From Aliikangiella coralliicola (GTDB lineage: Bacteria; Pseudomonadota; Gammaproteobacteria; Enterobacterales; Kangiellaceae): DNA of 64,000 nt. The translations under genes were made by a program, and so were the position numbers. Below, piece by piece: positions 52,785-63,500 of the stretch; position 1 is the stretch's first letter, and each line of letters opens with the position of its first letter. The notes below the pieces were generated by a model. That model was given only the letters and a program-made list of their open reading frames with translations. It was not told the origin of the DNA and did no database searches. The stretch spans positions 124,001 through 188,000 of the forward strand of contig NZ_ML660161.1 of NCBI RefSeq assembly GCF_007004725.1. Direction: 5' to 3'.

Positions 52785-52945
52785 TGTATTTCTCCGAGCA
52801 AAATAACACTTATTTAACGTCGATGAGTCGAAGTTTTAAGTGTTCATTTATCTATTACTAAATTAGTCTAATTTTCTTGACTACTCCATTAGAAAAGCTG
52901 ATTAAGTGAGTTATGTGATTGAATGATATAAGTAGTTGGGCAAAT

Positions 52946-54073
52946 ATGACGAAGTTTGCTAAAAATGTGGTGTTGCTTGGTAGTTTACTATTGCCAGCGT
53001 ATTGTCAATGTACCCTACTAGTTTCAGGAGTAGGAACGCTACCCAAAAACAGACTTCTTTTTACGACTGTAGCGATAGTGATCACTGTTGCAATACTAAT
53101 TATTCTTTGTCTTTATAGTTTTATTGTTTATCGAACAAAAGTGCTAGCCCAGGAAAAAAGTAAAGAGATAGTTACCTCGAAAAATTGAGAAATTTGCGAA
53201 TGTCTCCCATGAGTTCCACATATTTCTGACCCTGACTTTAAGGCCATTAGCACAAACAATAAAAGGCACCAAAAAGAGTCAGTAGACAATCGTTTTGAAT
53301 TTTCATCAGATGCACTTGAAGAGCTCATTCTTAACTTATTTTCTAACGCAATTATATAACTGGAAGTTCAATTACCGTCGAGTCAACAATTTCCATTGTC
53401 CAGGATGGAGAACAAGGTGTTATCGTCGCGAAAGAGTAGACTCTCGATATTATTATTAGCGACGCCGTGATGCCAAAACTAGTTGGTTATGAGGTGACCG
53501 AGGCGCTTCCAAGAATCCAATCACATTCCCATCATTCTGTTAACAGCCAAAGGTGATAAAGAAAGTCGTTTGAAAGGTTGGCAAGAAAATGCGGATGAGT
53601 ATTTAACCAAACCGTTTGACGTGGAAGAGTTGCACATACGAGTTAAAAACCTGCTTGATATTAGAAGCATTCTGAAAAAGAGGTTTGCGGAAAATCTATT
53701 TCAAGCTAAAGGCACGAAAACAGCTAGTAAGACTGTTCGGTCTCAGGAACTTTCCGACAAGTTTATTCAAAAGTTAGATGAGATATTAGAAAAACACTAC
53801 ACAGACTGTCAGCTAAAGGTCGGCGATATGGCGGCAAAAATCGCCATGAGCGAGAGACAACTATTCAGGAAATTAAAAAGTGTTGTTGACTTATCACCCA
53901 CAGAATATATTCGAAGGTTTCGACTAGAGAAAGCAAAATTGTTATTAGAACAGGGTAAACCAGCAAGCTTCGCTTATCTTGAAGTTGGCTTTTCTTCGCA
54001 GAGTTATTTTAGTAAATGTTTTAAGGCTCAGTTTGGCTGCTTGCCATCAGAATATAAAGCAGGTATAGATTAA
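52946..54073 (+). pseudogene. Decayed hybrid sensor kinase / receiver / AraC regulator
   Basis: Pieces of one hybrid two-component protein occur in order but broken. 52946-53188: signal segment and a membrane helix, ending in a stop. 53189-53280: degenerate kinase H-box FANVSHEF in a shifted frame, then a stop. 53284-53345: ATPase N-box remnant LEELILNLFSNAI, then a stop. 53370-53540: receiver middle DGEQGV, a TAG, IIISDAVMPK, then a frameshift. About 53529-54073 reads openly: HIPIILLTAKGDKESR, ADEYLTKPFDVEEL and a full AraC DNA-binding domain (VGDMAAKIAMSERQLFRKL). The sensor domain and most of the kinase are deleted. The last fragment could still be made as a small DNA-binding protein from a TTG near 53570. 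Confidence 0.85.
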
Positions 54074-54150
54074 GAGAAATCACTATTGGTTTCTGCTTAT
54101 GCAATGGTGCCTGCAAAACAGGCACCTTCGATTTTCATACAAATGGCTGA

Positions 54151-57100
54151 TTAGCGTTTCAAATAACGCACACCAACCATTAGTAGTAAAAAGGATAATA
54201 AGAAGTTCAAAGAACCACCACCTCCACCAGATTTTGAACTAACCGTGATTTTAAACGAGGCATGCGATTCTGCTCCTTCGCTGTCTGTGGCAGTAATGAC
54301 AAACGAGTGACTCCCACTATCGGAAATTTTCCCTGATAGACTTCCCGTAGAAAGACTTAATCCCGAGGGCAATCCTTGTGCTAAAAAGGTTGCTGGATTA
54401 TTTTCAGGATCAATGAACAAACTATTTAAATCGATATTGACTTGTTCATCAACAGTAACCGTTATCGACGATGAACCCGATATTTTCGGCGCACCGTTAA
54501 CAATGAAATTAACGGTTTCAGTTTTGTTGGCTCCTCGCTCATCTGTTGCAGTTACTTCAAGTCCAATTTCTCCATGGTTACTAAAATTCCCAACCAAAGT
54601 ACCATTAGATAAGACTTCGAGAGTAGCTTCACTGCCTAAGCTCAGAACAAAATAGTCACCTTCAACGTCATCGTATAATGTCGATATATCGAGTGTGATT
54701 AATGCATTTTCATTCACAGCAATGGTATTCGTGGGATCTTTTAGTGTCGGTGCAAAATTATAATTGAGATCAAACGTAAACTTCGATTCCAACACACTAT
54801 CGCTTGCGTTAATCGTGGCTTGATCAAAAGTTTCAATTGAGCCGTCAAATTCAATCGAAAATTTCTCTTCTCCGATTGATAAACTGGGTGGTAGTTCCAA
54901 CTCAGTGAAATTGACTATGTCGCCATCCAGATCTTCAATAAAATCAGCTAATTCATGAGACTGTTGTTGTCCTTCATTCAAAGTAATTGAATGAACATTA
55001 TCATTTGTCCATACTGGCGCTCTGTTTAAGTCGATATTTCCAATTAAACTCCAGCTATAGTTGGATTGATACCAAATCTTTTTTCCATCGAAACTCGCAT
55101 TTTGAAAGTTAATTCGGCTTACCGGTAATTTGGTGTCGCTAAAAGATATTCTATCAGCGAAAGTCAGTGCGCCTTTCTCTTGATTAAACTTGTAAACATC
55201 GAAGTAAGTATCATATGAAAAAAGTATATGCCTTTCATCCAGGTTAATCGTTGAACTTGGTGAACGGGCTAATGGTGATATTGTCAATAGTTCGAGCTGA
55301 CCATCGTTTAATTCAAATGCGAAGACATTGTCACCCTGAATATAGAGCTGTTTATTACCAACTTTTACTACTTTTCCGTTAGAACCAAGTCCGTGAATGT
55401 GTGTAGGTTCCGCCGCTGGTGTGATTTCACCATCGTTGATTGATAGTTGATACAAGTGGTCACTGTTATTTTGCAGCAGAAAAATTTCATCTTCCAGGGA
55501 AATAAAATCAACCGTATCAGAAATCCCTTCGTACCCTGCAACTAGGTCTACTAAATATTCTTTAAAAATAAGTGTGGAGTCTACCAATTCAAACACTGCG
55601 AGACGATCATAATTTGTTTTTGCGATCAGGTATTTGTTGTCAATCCATGTAAGTACTAGCTTGTTATTTGCAGAGAGGATCGAAAGCGTTTCATCATTTG
55701 ATGTTGTATATTGTTCTTCTGTCAAAACAGTTAATTTTCGCGTCGTTTGGTCATAGTTGACGACGAGATACCGGTGAGGCTCAATAACCAGGTAAGTTGA
55801 ATCATCCAGTTTGAAATGCGATGAATAGCCGTAATAGTAAGTATTGTTTTCGAGCGTTATTGCATCAACCAGCTCAAATTTCTTCGACTGACTGGTACTT
55901 ATCAAGTTGAGTGAGTTCGAATGAGCCGTGAAAAACATATTCTCATCAACGGGAACGAAATAATTCCCCAACTTTTTGGTAATATGCTCTTCTTCTATGC
56001 TCGTTGTCCCGGCGTAGTTGAGGGTGTAGTCATTATTGAGTGTTATAATGCCGTAGTCGCGATCGTAGCTCAGTCTGACCAGAAATTTATCACTATCCAG
56101 CCCTTTTACAAATCTAAACGAATAAGAGCCTGTAAGCGCGTTAATGTCGGTGGATGACTTATGGCTAAAATTACCGTTATCATCGTAACTGAACACTTCA
56201 AAAGTGCGTGGATAGCCGCTAGAAGTAAAGCTAAGGGTGTGTTCTTTAAGCGTGATAAAGCTTGAACTTAAGTTATTAAACGCTGCATTTTTAGTGGTAT
56301 TAACTAATGGTGTCAGGTTGCCCGATTCATCAATTTCAATGATTGTTAATCCACTATATCCTAAAATGAGAAGATGACCTGTTTTAGCATTATATTGTGC
56401 AGTACTAATTTGGCTTGATATTTCACTGTTATTACAGGTAATGGAGTCAACTAACCCAATGGTTCCATCCTCTTTTAACTGATAAGCTTCAACGCAGTTA
56501 CGGTCAGACGCATAGTAATTGCTATAAACAATTGCCAGTATTTGATGTTCGGCGTTAATTGATGCATTGATTACTGAGTAGTCGGTGGCTCTGTCTCCGC
56601 TATGGCTTAAATTAAGTTCGCCGTTTTCGGCATTCACACTAAATACAGCCATACTCTGGTTATTTTCACCTAGCACTATTAGTTGGCTAGAGTCACTTGA
56701 AAGATGCAACTGAGCGCCATGATACCAGTAACCGCTGATAACATTTTCCAACGTCTGAGCTAGTTCTAGCCCGCTTTCTTTAATGTTATAGCGGTGCAGG
56801 TTAATTTTTCGGCTGCCTGTCTCAGGCTCTCTGGTGTAAACAAGCAAATAAAGTGAATTGTCGTCACTGCTTAGTTTGGCTTCTTCAATTTCGGTATTGT
56901 GCAGACCAATTTCGCTGGTTGTGAATTCTTCTTTTATTTTAATTGCGTCCCCATCAAGTATGTCTAGTAGAGAAATTGTGCCAGATGTGAAGCTAACAAG
57001 TCGTTTGTTTCCCTGAGAGAAGTTATTAGCGTTAAGCAAGGTCGGCAATTGGAATTTGTCAGACTCAAGTGTTAACGGAATATCGGCCTCGTAGTTAGTT

Positions 57101-57213
57101 TTCGCACTGATGTCACTCGTGATCTCTTCAAAATCGTATTTTGGTTGAATGGACGCGAAAACCGTCGAAGATAGTGATAAACAGGCTATCCCTAAAATTA
57201 CTTTTAATCTCAT
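54151..57213 (-). CDS. Secreted propeller/cadherin-like protein with GlyGly-CTERM tail
   Basis: Product of 1020 residues behind GAGGA. Signal peptide about 1-20 (VFA/SI). Residues about 40-740 are beta-rich repeats with regularly spaced aromatic and Gly positions, resembling beta-propellers of lactonase/WD40 type. From about 745 come two or three Ig/cadherin-like domains (NRAPVWTNDNVHSITLNEGQ, NFAPTLKDPTNTIAVNENAL, GAPKISGSSSITVTVDEQVN; putative-Ig GLPSGLSLSTGSLSGK). The end is a GlyGly-CTERM sorting tail (SGGGGGS, helix, RYLKR; 992-1020), a rhombosortase substrate signature. Function unknown; surface-attached. Its promoter has AraC-type direct repeats next to a dead AraC-type regulator. Confidence 0.82.
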   Translation of the reverse strand: MRLKVILGIACLSLSSTVFASIQPKYDFEEITSDISAKTNYEADIPLTLESDKFQLPTLLNANNFSQGNKRLVSFTSGTISLLDILDGDAIKIKEEFTTSEIGLHNTEIEEAKLSSDDNSLYLLVYTREPETGSRKINLHRYNIKESGLELAQTLENVISGYWYHGAQLHLSSDSSQLIVLGENNQSMAVFSVNAENGELNLSHSGDRATDYSVINASINAEHQILAIVYSNYYASDRNCVEAYQLKEDGTIGLVDSITCNNSEISSQISTAQYNAKTGHLLILGYSGLTIIEIDESGNLTPLVNTTKNAAFNNLSSSFITLKEHTLSFTSSGYPRTFEVFSYDDNGNFSHKSSTDINALTGSYSFRFVKGLDSDKFLVRLSYDRDYGIITLNNDYTLNYAGTTSIEEEHITKKLGNYFVPVDENMFFTAHSNSLNLISTSQSKKFELVDAITLENNTYYYGYSSHFKLDDSTYLVIEPHRYLVVNYDQTTRKLTVLTEEQYTTSNDETLSILSANNKLVLTWIDNKYLIAKTNYDRLAVFELVDSTLIFKEYLVDLVAGYEGISDTVDFISLEDEIFLLQNNSDHLYQLSINDGEITPAAEPTHIHGLGSNGKVVKVGNKQLYIQGDNVFAFELNDGQLELLTISPLARSPSSTINLDERHILFSYDTYFDVYKFNQEKGALTFADRISFSDTKLPVSRINFQNASFDGKKIWYQSNYSWSLIGNIDLNRAPVWTNDNVHSITLNEGQQQSHELADFIEDLDGDIVNFTELELPPSLSIGEEKFSIEFDGSIETFDQATINASDSVLESKFTFDLNYNFAPTLKDPTNTIAVNENALITLDISTLYDDVEGDYFVLSLGSEATLEVLSNGTLVGNFSNHGEIGLEVTATDERGANKTETVNFIVNGAPKISGSSSITVTVDEQVNIDLNSLFIDPENNPATFLAQGLPSGLSLSTGSLSGKISDSGSHSFVITATDSEGAESHASFKITVSSKSGGGGGSLNFLLSFLLLMVGVRYLKR

Positions 57214-57323
57214 TAAAAATTTCCTCTTTAAAATTCTGGAGTTAATCCATTTTCCTGGTGTTACAGGTGGTTGCTGATAAACTGGGTAGATTGTCTGTTA
57301 AATAGTGTTTTTGCAGATAGCAC

Positions 57324-57354
57324 AAATCGGACAATCACTAATAAAAATCGGACA
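57324..57354 (-). promoter_or_regulatory. Direct repeats AAATCGGACA 21 bp apart
   Basis: Identical 10-mers at 57324-57333 and 57345-57354 (TGTCCGATTT on the transcribed strand), 111-141 bp upstream of the secreted-protein start. Two direct copies exactly two helical turns apart is the usual layout for AraC-family dimers. Confidence 0.65.
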
Positions 57355-57877
57355 TTTTGAGCTCAGAAATTAAGTTGGCTGATAAATCCTCGCCAAATAT
57401 CAATACCCATCGTCCGCAAGGCAAAATCCAGAAATTCGCGAAAATATCAGATTAATACCTCTTTAGGGCTGCCCTTTTAATTTTTTAGGCTTAGTGATTG
57501 CGTCATTAATAAGAGTGGAATGTATAGTGGTAAGGCGTAAATGAACTTCCCTTTCTTAACATCACATACAACTTTTAATGTGTAATCTGGTAATTATTAG
57601 TGCTCCTACCAGTCTAAAACGGATGTGATTCTATTTTTATATTGCTAATGCAGCATTTTGTGTATTTTTATTTTGGAATTGTCAGAATTCAGGGTGGCTG
57701 ATTTGTATAAGATTTTGTCTTAATGGATTGAAATATTTGGCTAATTTAATAGGGAATTTTGCTTTTTTTAATTAAAGAAACTATAAACATTAGAAGATTT
57801 ATATCTGCTCTCTATATTAACCTGATAAATATTGTTTTTTAGGCGAAATAACGGCATGTTAGAGGGTGGGAGGAAAT
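57355..57877. other. Gene-free AT-rich spacer
   Basis: No gene, terminator or RNA gene recognised in this stretch. The only clear structured sites of the 664-bp spacer are the direct repeats listed separately, and a GGGAGGAAAT ribosome site at its right end for the next gene. Confidence 0.4.
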
Positions 57878-58069
57878 ATGTTTCTTAAAGAAAAATACAG
57901 CGGTCACTTAGTTGAAGTGATTGATACTGGTGAGTTGTTTGACCCAGAAAAACTGTCATTACGCGGAAAGTACCAAATCGGTGAAGATGATCAGGATGAA
58001 GAAGTATTCTCAAAAACAAATTTAGAGTTTATGTCGGGTGAAGCACTTCCACGCTGTTGGTTAAATTGA
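57878..58069 (+). CDS. Small conserved protein, first of two paralogues
   Basis: Product of 63 residues from the ATG behind GGGAGG; a codon four positions earlier is also in frame. Pattern: MFLKEKYSGHLVEVIDTGEL, LRGKYQIGED and FMSGEALPRCWLN. The same pattern recurs in the next gene, and similar short proteins occur in other gammaproteobacteria. Acidic, no signal peptide or membrane helix, one conserved Cys-Trp near the end. Function unknown. Confidence 0.75.
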   Translation: MFLKEKYSGHLVEVIDTGELFDPEKLSLRGKYQIGEDDQDEEVFSKTNLEFMSGEALPRCWLN

Positions 58070-58169
58070 CTTCGATATTGCTTTTAAAGCAATTGTACTT
58101 TTTGTGAAAAAATTAAGCTGGTTAGAATAAAACAGAGGGTTGAACGCATTCTACTTTCCGGAGGATAAG

Positions 58170-58391
58170 ATGCTATTAAAGGAAAAGTCGAGCGGTAATT
58201 TGGTTGAAGTTTTGTATTTAAGTGAGTTGTTCAGTTTATACGAAGAAGAACTACAAGGAAGGTATCAGGTGGGTGATGAAGTTTTGGTAACTGAATCATT
58301 TAAAAAGTCTGATTTGGCTTTTTCATCGGGAGAAGAACTACCTAAATGTTGGACTGATCCTCAATATCGGGCCAAAGAGCTTGAACTGTAG
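58170..58391 (+). CDS. Small conserved protein, second of two paralogues
   Basis: Product of 73 residues from the ATG behind GGAGG. Shares MLLKEKSSGNLVEV, ELF, GRYQVGDE and SGEELPKCW with the preceding gene, then adds the tail TDPQYRAKELEL. The pair most likely arose by tandem duplication, then diverged. The 100-bp gap and separate ribosome sites suggest one transcript. Function unknown. Confidence 0.78.
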   Translation: MLLKEKSSGNLVEVLYLSELFSLYEEELQGRYQVGDEVLVTESFKKSDLAFSSGEELPKCWTDPQYRAKELEL

Positions 58392-58506
58392 ACAATAAAA
58401 CATCGTTTACTCATAGCGCGGATATCGCGCCTGAAATTTTACTACCTTCAGAAATAGCACCAAGAGTTGGGCTTTGTTTCTTCACTTTTTGCTGTTAATT
58501 TCCAGT

Positions 58507-59058
58507 TTAAAAGCAGGTTTCGAGTAAAGAGTTCTGCTTTAATGGAATTCGGTTTGTCGAAGTATTACCCTGCGACTTGACGCTTTGAGTAGGCTCCGCT
58601 ACTGGTTGCAATTCATAGACTTCCATCTCACAAGCCGAGTTAAAAATCACTTCATAGTGGGTATTTGCAATTGGAACAAATGCGTGAGACTGGTAATAAC
58701 AAATATCAGTGCTGCTATCTTCCAAAAGTTTAGACAGGGATGCAGTCAAGGTGAGTGGCAGCTGAGCTGAAACCTGAACCTCCCTTACTATGGGCGTGCC
58801 ATCGTTTATTTCCTGATGAAGTAGTACGCCTTGGTAGTTTTTATGACTGGTTGTTAGTGGCGGATTGACAGGGCATTGCAGCGTATCAAATGCCTCAACT
58901 GACAGTATGCGCCGTGATGCCGTTGCCGCCGGGGCTACAAAGCGAATTGTTGCGGCAGTATGTTCTGCTGGCACCTCATAGTTTTGGATCCCAATTGAAC
59001 AAGCACTGAGACCACAAATACCAAAAACGCCAATAATGTAGTTGTAATTTCTGGTCAT
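58507..59058 (-). CDS. Lipoprotein of unknown function
   Basis: Product of 183 residues with a lipobox (LSAC, Cys20). The mature part is beta-rich with four further Cys (TLQCPVN, TDICYYQ, NSACEMEV, the C-terminal ETCF) that may pair. No family recognised. Only a weak purine stretch precedes the ATG. It is divergent from the rhombotarget lipoprotein gene. Confidence 0.68.
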   Translation of the reverse strand: MTRNYNYIIGVFGICGLSACSIGIQNYEVPAEHTAATIRFVAPAATASRRILSVEAFDTLQCPVNPPLTTSHKNYQGVLLHQEINDGTPIVREVQVSAQLPLTLTASLSKLLEDSSTDICYYQSHAFVPIANTHYEVIFNSACEMEVYELQPVAEPTQSVKSQGNTSTNRIPLKQNSLLETCF

Positions 59059-59404
59059 GGCTTTTCTTTAATTGATAACATAGCTGATCTCAATTTCACT
59101 TACTCTTTCAGGATACTTTACTCTAATTCACTTAATTGAATATGAACGAATTAGCATAATGCATTTTGTTTAATGTTGAGCTGTAAATCTTAGCTAGAAT
59201 TCGGGCTCCTGTTTCAAAATTAGTTGTCAGTGAAAACAAACACCAGAGGGAGTATCAGATTTTGCGACTGTCAGTGGTTTTTTATTATTCTTTCCTGTTT
59301 CATTTTGAGTCAATTTGAGTAGATCGCTACTCTCCATTTCAGAACAATTTTCTATCAATTACAGGTAGCGAGTTGCTTAGATGAAACTATATGGAGAGCA
59401 AATC
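59059..59404. other. Divergent spacer between two lipoprotein genes
   Basis: No gene or strong palindrome seen. It must contain promoters for both neighbours. A GGAGAG ribosome site lies at its right end; an ATG at 59381 in frame with the next gene is less suitable than the one at 59405. Confidence 0.4.
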
Positions 59405-60223
59405 ATGCGCCGAATATCACTGATTATCATCATTAGTAGTTTGTTTTTAACGGGTTGTTTATCCCATTCACGACAAGGTGTTTCCAGTAATCTTGTAAAT
59501 TATCTCTACCCAGATGGAAAAAGACCTGATCACTCCAGCGATCAAATTCCCCATTTAAAATTGCCGCTTAGAGTCGGTATCGCATTTGTGCCGGAAACTC
59601 GCAGAGATATCGAGTTTTCGCTGACAGAGGCAGAAAAACACGATTTATTGGCTAAAGTTGCCGCGCAATTTAAAGGGCGAGCTTATATTGAGTCTCTCGA
59701 CATAATCCCCGAACTTTATTTAAGACAGGGAAAAGGCTTCAATACACTGTCACAGATTGCCGCGCTCCATGATCTTGATGTGATGGCGCTAGTCTCCTAT
59801 GACCAGGTTTCAATTACCGAGGAAAACTCCTTATCACTGGCATACTGGACAATTGTCGGTGCTTTCATCGTTCCCGGTGAGACCACTCAATCTCAAACTT
59901 TTGTAGACACTGCTGTGTTTGACGTAGCGACTAAAAAACTGTTGTTTAGAGCCCCTGGCGCGAACAGTCAAGACAGCAGCCACAATGCACTCGGTCAAAT
60001 TAAGAAAAAACGCCGGCTTCAGATGAAAACTTTTAACGTTGCCGTCGAGCAAATGACCAAGAATCTAGACAAAGAACTAAGTGAGTTTCGTGCGAGAGTT
60101 AAAGAAGAAAAAATAGCAACGGTTAGCTACAAAAAAGGTTATTCCGGCGGAGGAAGTTCTAGCTGGTTTGGCTTAATTTTTCTCCTGTTATTAGTTCGCT
60201 TTTCTCGCCAAAAAAATTCCTGA
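59405..60223 (+). CDS. Rhombotarget lipoprotein (lipobox plus GlyGly-CTERM)
   Basis: Product of 272 residues behind GGAGAG. It starts with a lipoprotein signal (LTGC, Cys18) and ends with GYSGGGSSSWFGLIFLLLLV and basic residues, the GlyGly-CTERM sorting signal cleaved by rhombosortase. The middle (KLPLRVGIAFVPE, IESLDIIPELYLRQGKGFNT, ALVSYDQVSITEENSLSLAYWTIVGAF by its core YDQVSITEE) matches the rhombotarget lipoprotein family, in which both ends are membrane signals. Its role is unknown; it may act in or beside the GlyGly-CTERM sorting pathway. The rhombosortase gene is not in this window. Confidence 0.88.
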   Translation: MRRISLIIIISSLFLTGCLSHSRQGVSSNLVNYLYPDGKRPDHSSDQIPHLKLPLRVGIAFVPETRRDIEFSLTEAEKHDLLAKVAAQFKGRAYIESLDIIPELYLRQGKGFNTLSQIAALHDLDVMALVSYDQVSITEENSLSLAYWTIVGAFIVPGETTQSQTFVDTAVFDVATKKLLFRAPGANSQDSSHNALGQIKKKRRLQMKTFNVAVEQMTKNLDKELSEFRARVKEEKIATVSYKKGYSGGGSSSWFGLIFLLLLVRFSRQKNS

Positions 60224-60245
60224 CAAATACCACTCAATTTTCTTC

Positions 60246-60272
60246 AAGCCCCGGATTATTGGGGCTTTAGAG
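60246..60272 (+). terminator. Probable terminator after the rhombotarget gene
   Basis: AAGCCCC-GGATTATT-GGGGCTT hairpin with a short T run, 23 bp after the stop codon. Confidence 0.6.
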
Positions 60273-60578
60273 AGTATATTTAGCTCTGATAGATAAAAGT
60301 TATAACAGCTGATTTTGGCTTATTTATTTATCTCTTCTGGTAAATATTGCATATCCAACCCAGTGTCGGTAGTGATAGTATCAAGGGTTCTCTGAAAGCT
60401 CCGTCTCGTATATTAAGAAGGATTTTCGATAGATGCATTTCAGGTTTTAATTTTAGGGTATTGCCGATTAGATCGTAGTTTTGCTAATCTCGCGATTTCG
60501 ATAGTCGGCGTAAAGAGCGGTTGGGACGTGAAGTGAAGCTGCTTGGATTAAAAAATAACTATTCTATGGATTACAATA
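60273..60578. other. Spacer before the large right-edge gene
   Basis: No gene seen. It contains TAAATATTGCA (60341-60351), an 11-mer also present upstream of the TonB receptor (4081) and of the M43 protease (19761). Confidence 0.4.
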
Positions 60579-63500
60579 ATGCGTAACAGAAGTCACATTC
60601 AACCACTTTCGGGTTCTTTTGCTTCAACTTTATTGGTTGCTATTTTCGCCATCTCTGGATTGTTTAGCTCAGCAGTCAGCGCAAAAAATGAACCTGCACC
60701 TGAAGTCAGCAAAGCGCTGCATCGGCATGCGACCAAACCACTTACGGAAATGGCCAAAACAATCGGGGAAATTAATCCTTCACGTAAGCGGAAACTTCAG
60801 GCGCGAGGTGAGAAAGTGCCTGGTGATGGCAGTGATTATGCTATCCCAAATCAGCCTTTTCCATTTAAGCTAAATAACCGGCATCGACAAAAATCGCAAA
60901 ATTCGCAAAAAGATGGTGCCAGACAATCGAAGGCCGCCGCTAAAGTTATTCCAGACCCAATTGTTAGCTTTCCTGGTATACCCAATGTAATGGCTGCTGT
61001 TCCGCCCGATACTAACGGTGATGTTGGTCCTAATCACTATGTTCAGAGTGTTAATACTGCGCTGGCTGTTTGGGATAAGCAAGGCAATCAGTTATTAGCA
61101 CCTGTGGCGCTTAATTCGCTATGGAGCGGTTTAGGTGGGTTGTGTGAGTCTACTAACCGCGGTGATCCAATTGTTCTTTATGATTCTATGGCTGATCGCT
61201 GGCTAATTAGCCAGTTCGCCTTTAATGACGCGATGACTGATAACCGCCAGTGTATCGCGATTTCCCAAACGCCAGATCCAACTCAAGCTTATTACGTTTA
61301 TGATTTTGAGTTCGACAATGTAAAGTTTAACGATTATCCGAAGTTCGGCGTGTGGCAAGACGGCTACTACATGAGCGTTAACCAGTTTATTGGCAATAAC
61401 TATGCGAATGTGGCTGTTGTCGCTTACGAGCGAGAAGCCATGCTAAATGGTGCTTCGGCGCAACAAGTCAAAATTGACCTGACGGAATCATTCCCCAAAC
61501 TATTTTCAATTTTACCAGCGGATCACGATGGTGTTATTCCAGCACCGGCCGACTCACCCAATTATTTCTTTGCCGTTCTTGATGACTGGTTTCATGAAGT
61601 TCCGGCGGATGTTATTCAGGTATTCAAATTTGTGGTCGACTGGGAAAACCCTGCTAGTTCAACGTTCACTATGGCACAGGAAATGCCGATCGCCGCGATG
61701 GACATGAATATTGAGACTTCAGAGATTGTGCAACCTAACGGTGTAACGCTCGATTCTTTAAGAGGTTATGCGATGTACCGCCTGGCCTATCGAAATATGG
61801 GCGATTATGGTGCTTTGGTTGTTAACCATAATGTGGACGCTGATAGCGCGGGCCAGGCTGGCATTCGTTGGTATGAAGTGCGAATCGACAATAGTTCTGG
61901 TGACATCTCATTAAATCAGCAAGGCACTTTCGCGCCAAGTGATGGCGTTGATCGATGGATGGGCAGTATTGCCATGGACGCAGTTGGTAATATTGCTGTT
62001 GGTTACAACGCAACCAGCAACCAGCTTCATCCATCTGTTTATTACACTGGTCGACTTTCAACTGATCCTGCAGGTGAACTTTCGCAGGGCGAAGGCGTTA
62101 TCGTTGCTGGAACTGGTTCTCAGGGTAATGTAAATCGAAGTCGCTGGGCTGACTATAGTAGTTTAAGTGTTGATCCTTCTGACGATTGTACTTTCTGGTA
62201 CACCAATGAATACTATAAAGCTGCTGACGACAACACGACTAATTGGGCAACGCAAATTGGTAGTTTCAAATTCCCCAACTGTACTGCGCTGCCTACCGGT
62301 TTTGTATCTGGTAAAGTGATTGACGCGACGACTGAGCAACCTGTTGTTAATGTCCGTGTCACTGCTGGTGCATTGGCAACTCATACTGACGCTGATGGTA
62401 ACTACTCACTTCGCCTTCCTGTTGATAGTTATGAATTAACTTATGATAGTTATTGGTATCAAGCGAGTAGCGTCAGTAATGTGGCTGTCGCAGAAAATGA
62501 AACAACAGTTCGTGACATTACACTGAATAAAGCACCGACTATCGCTGTGACTGGCAAAATTACTGACGGAAGCGGTCAGGGCTGGCCCCTTTATGCGAAA
62601 ATTGAGATTGATATTCCCAATAATCAAGATCTCGATATTTATTCCGATCCCTTTACCGGCCAGTACACCGTCGATCTAGTGCCCAATATTGCTGTGCCTT
62701 TTATAATTGATTCTCAAGTGATTGGCTATGCTGAAAAAACTGAGACAATTACACCTGCTGGCGATGCGCCTGTAACGCAAGACTTTGATTTAAAAATAAA
62801 TGTTAATGCCTGTAACGCGCCAGGCTATAAAAGCAATGGTCTATTCCAGAATTTTGACGGCGATTTCATTGCCGATGGTTGGCAAAGTGTTGATGAGAAT
62901 AGTAGCGGGCAGTCGTGGGGCAGCACTACGTCTGGCCGAGATAACGTCACTGGTGGTGAAGGCGAAGCAGCACTGATCGATAGCGATGCTGCAGGTAGCG
63001 TGACCATTGATACTTCGTTAGTTTCACCAACGCTGGCTGTCGCCAGTCTTAATGGAACTACATTGAGCTATCTGGCTAATTTCCAAACTTCTTCAGCCAA
63101 AGACAATTTTGACCTGGATATTCGCACCGATGACAGCGAGCGCTGGCAGAACATTATTGCCTGGACAGGTAATCATGGAGAGTTTGCTGGCCCGGGTGAA
63201 CTCGTTAATCTGGATATTGCTTCACACCTTGATGGTGTCACCAATTTTCAATTGAGATGGCACTATTACAATGCTGACGATGAATGGTTTGCCCAGGTAG
63301 ATGATGTTTCACTTGGCCACACCTGCGTCACTGATGGAGCTGGTTCATTGGTGGCTGGTTATATTACTGACGCTAACACCGATGGAGCCGTTGTCGGGGC
63401 GACAATTAACGCGAAAGGTAAAGCAACTTCACAATCAACCAGCGGAGATTCAGCCGTTGCTGACGGAATATATTTTGTTTTCGCTGATCAAAATACAACC

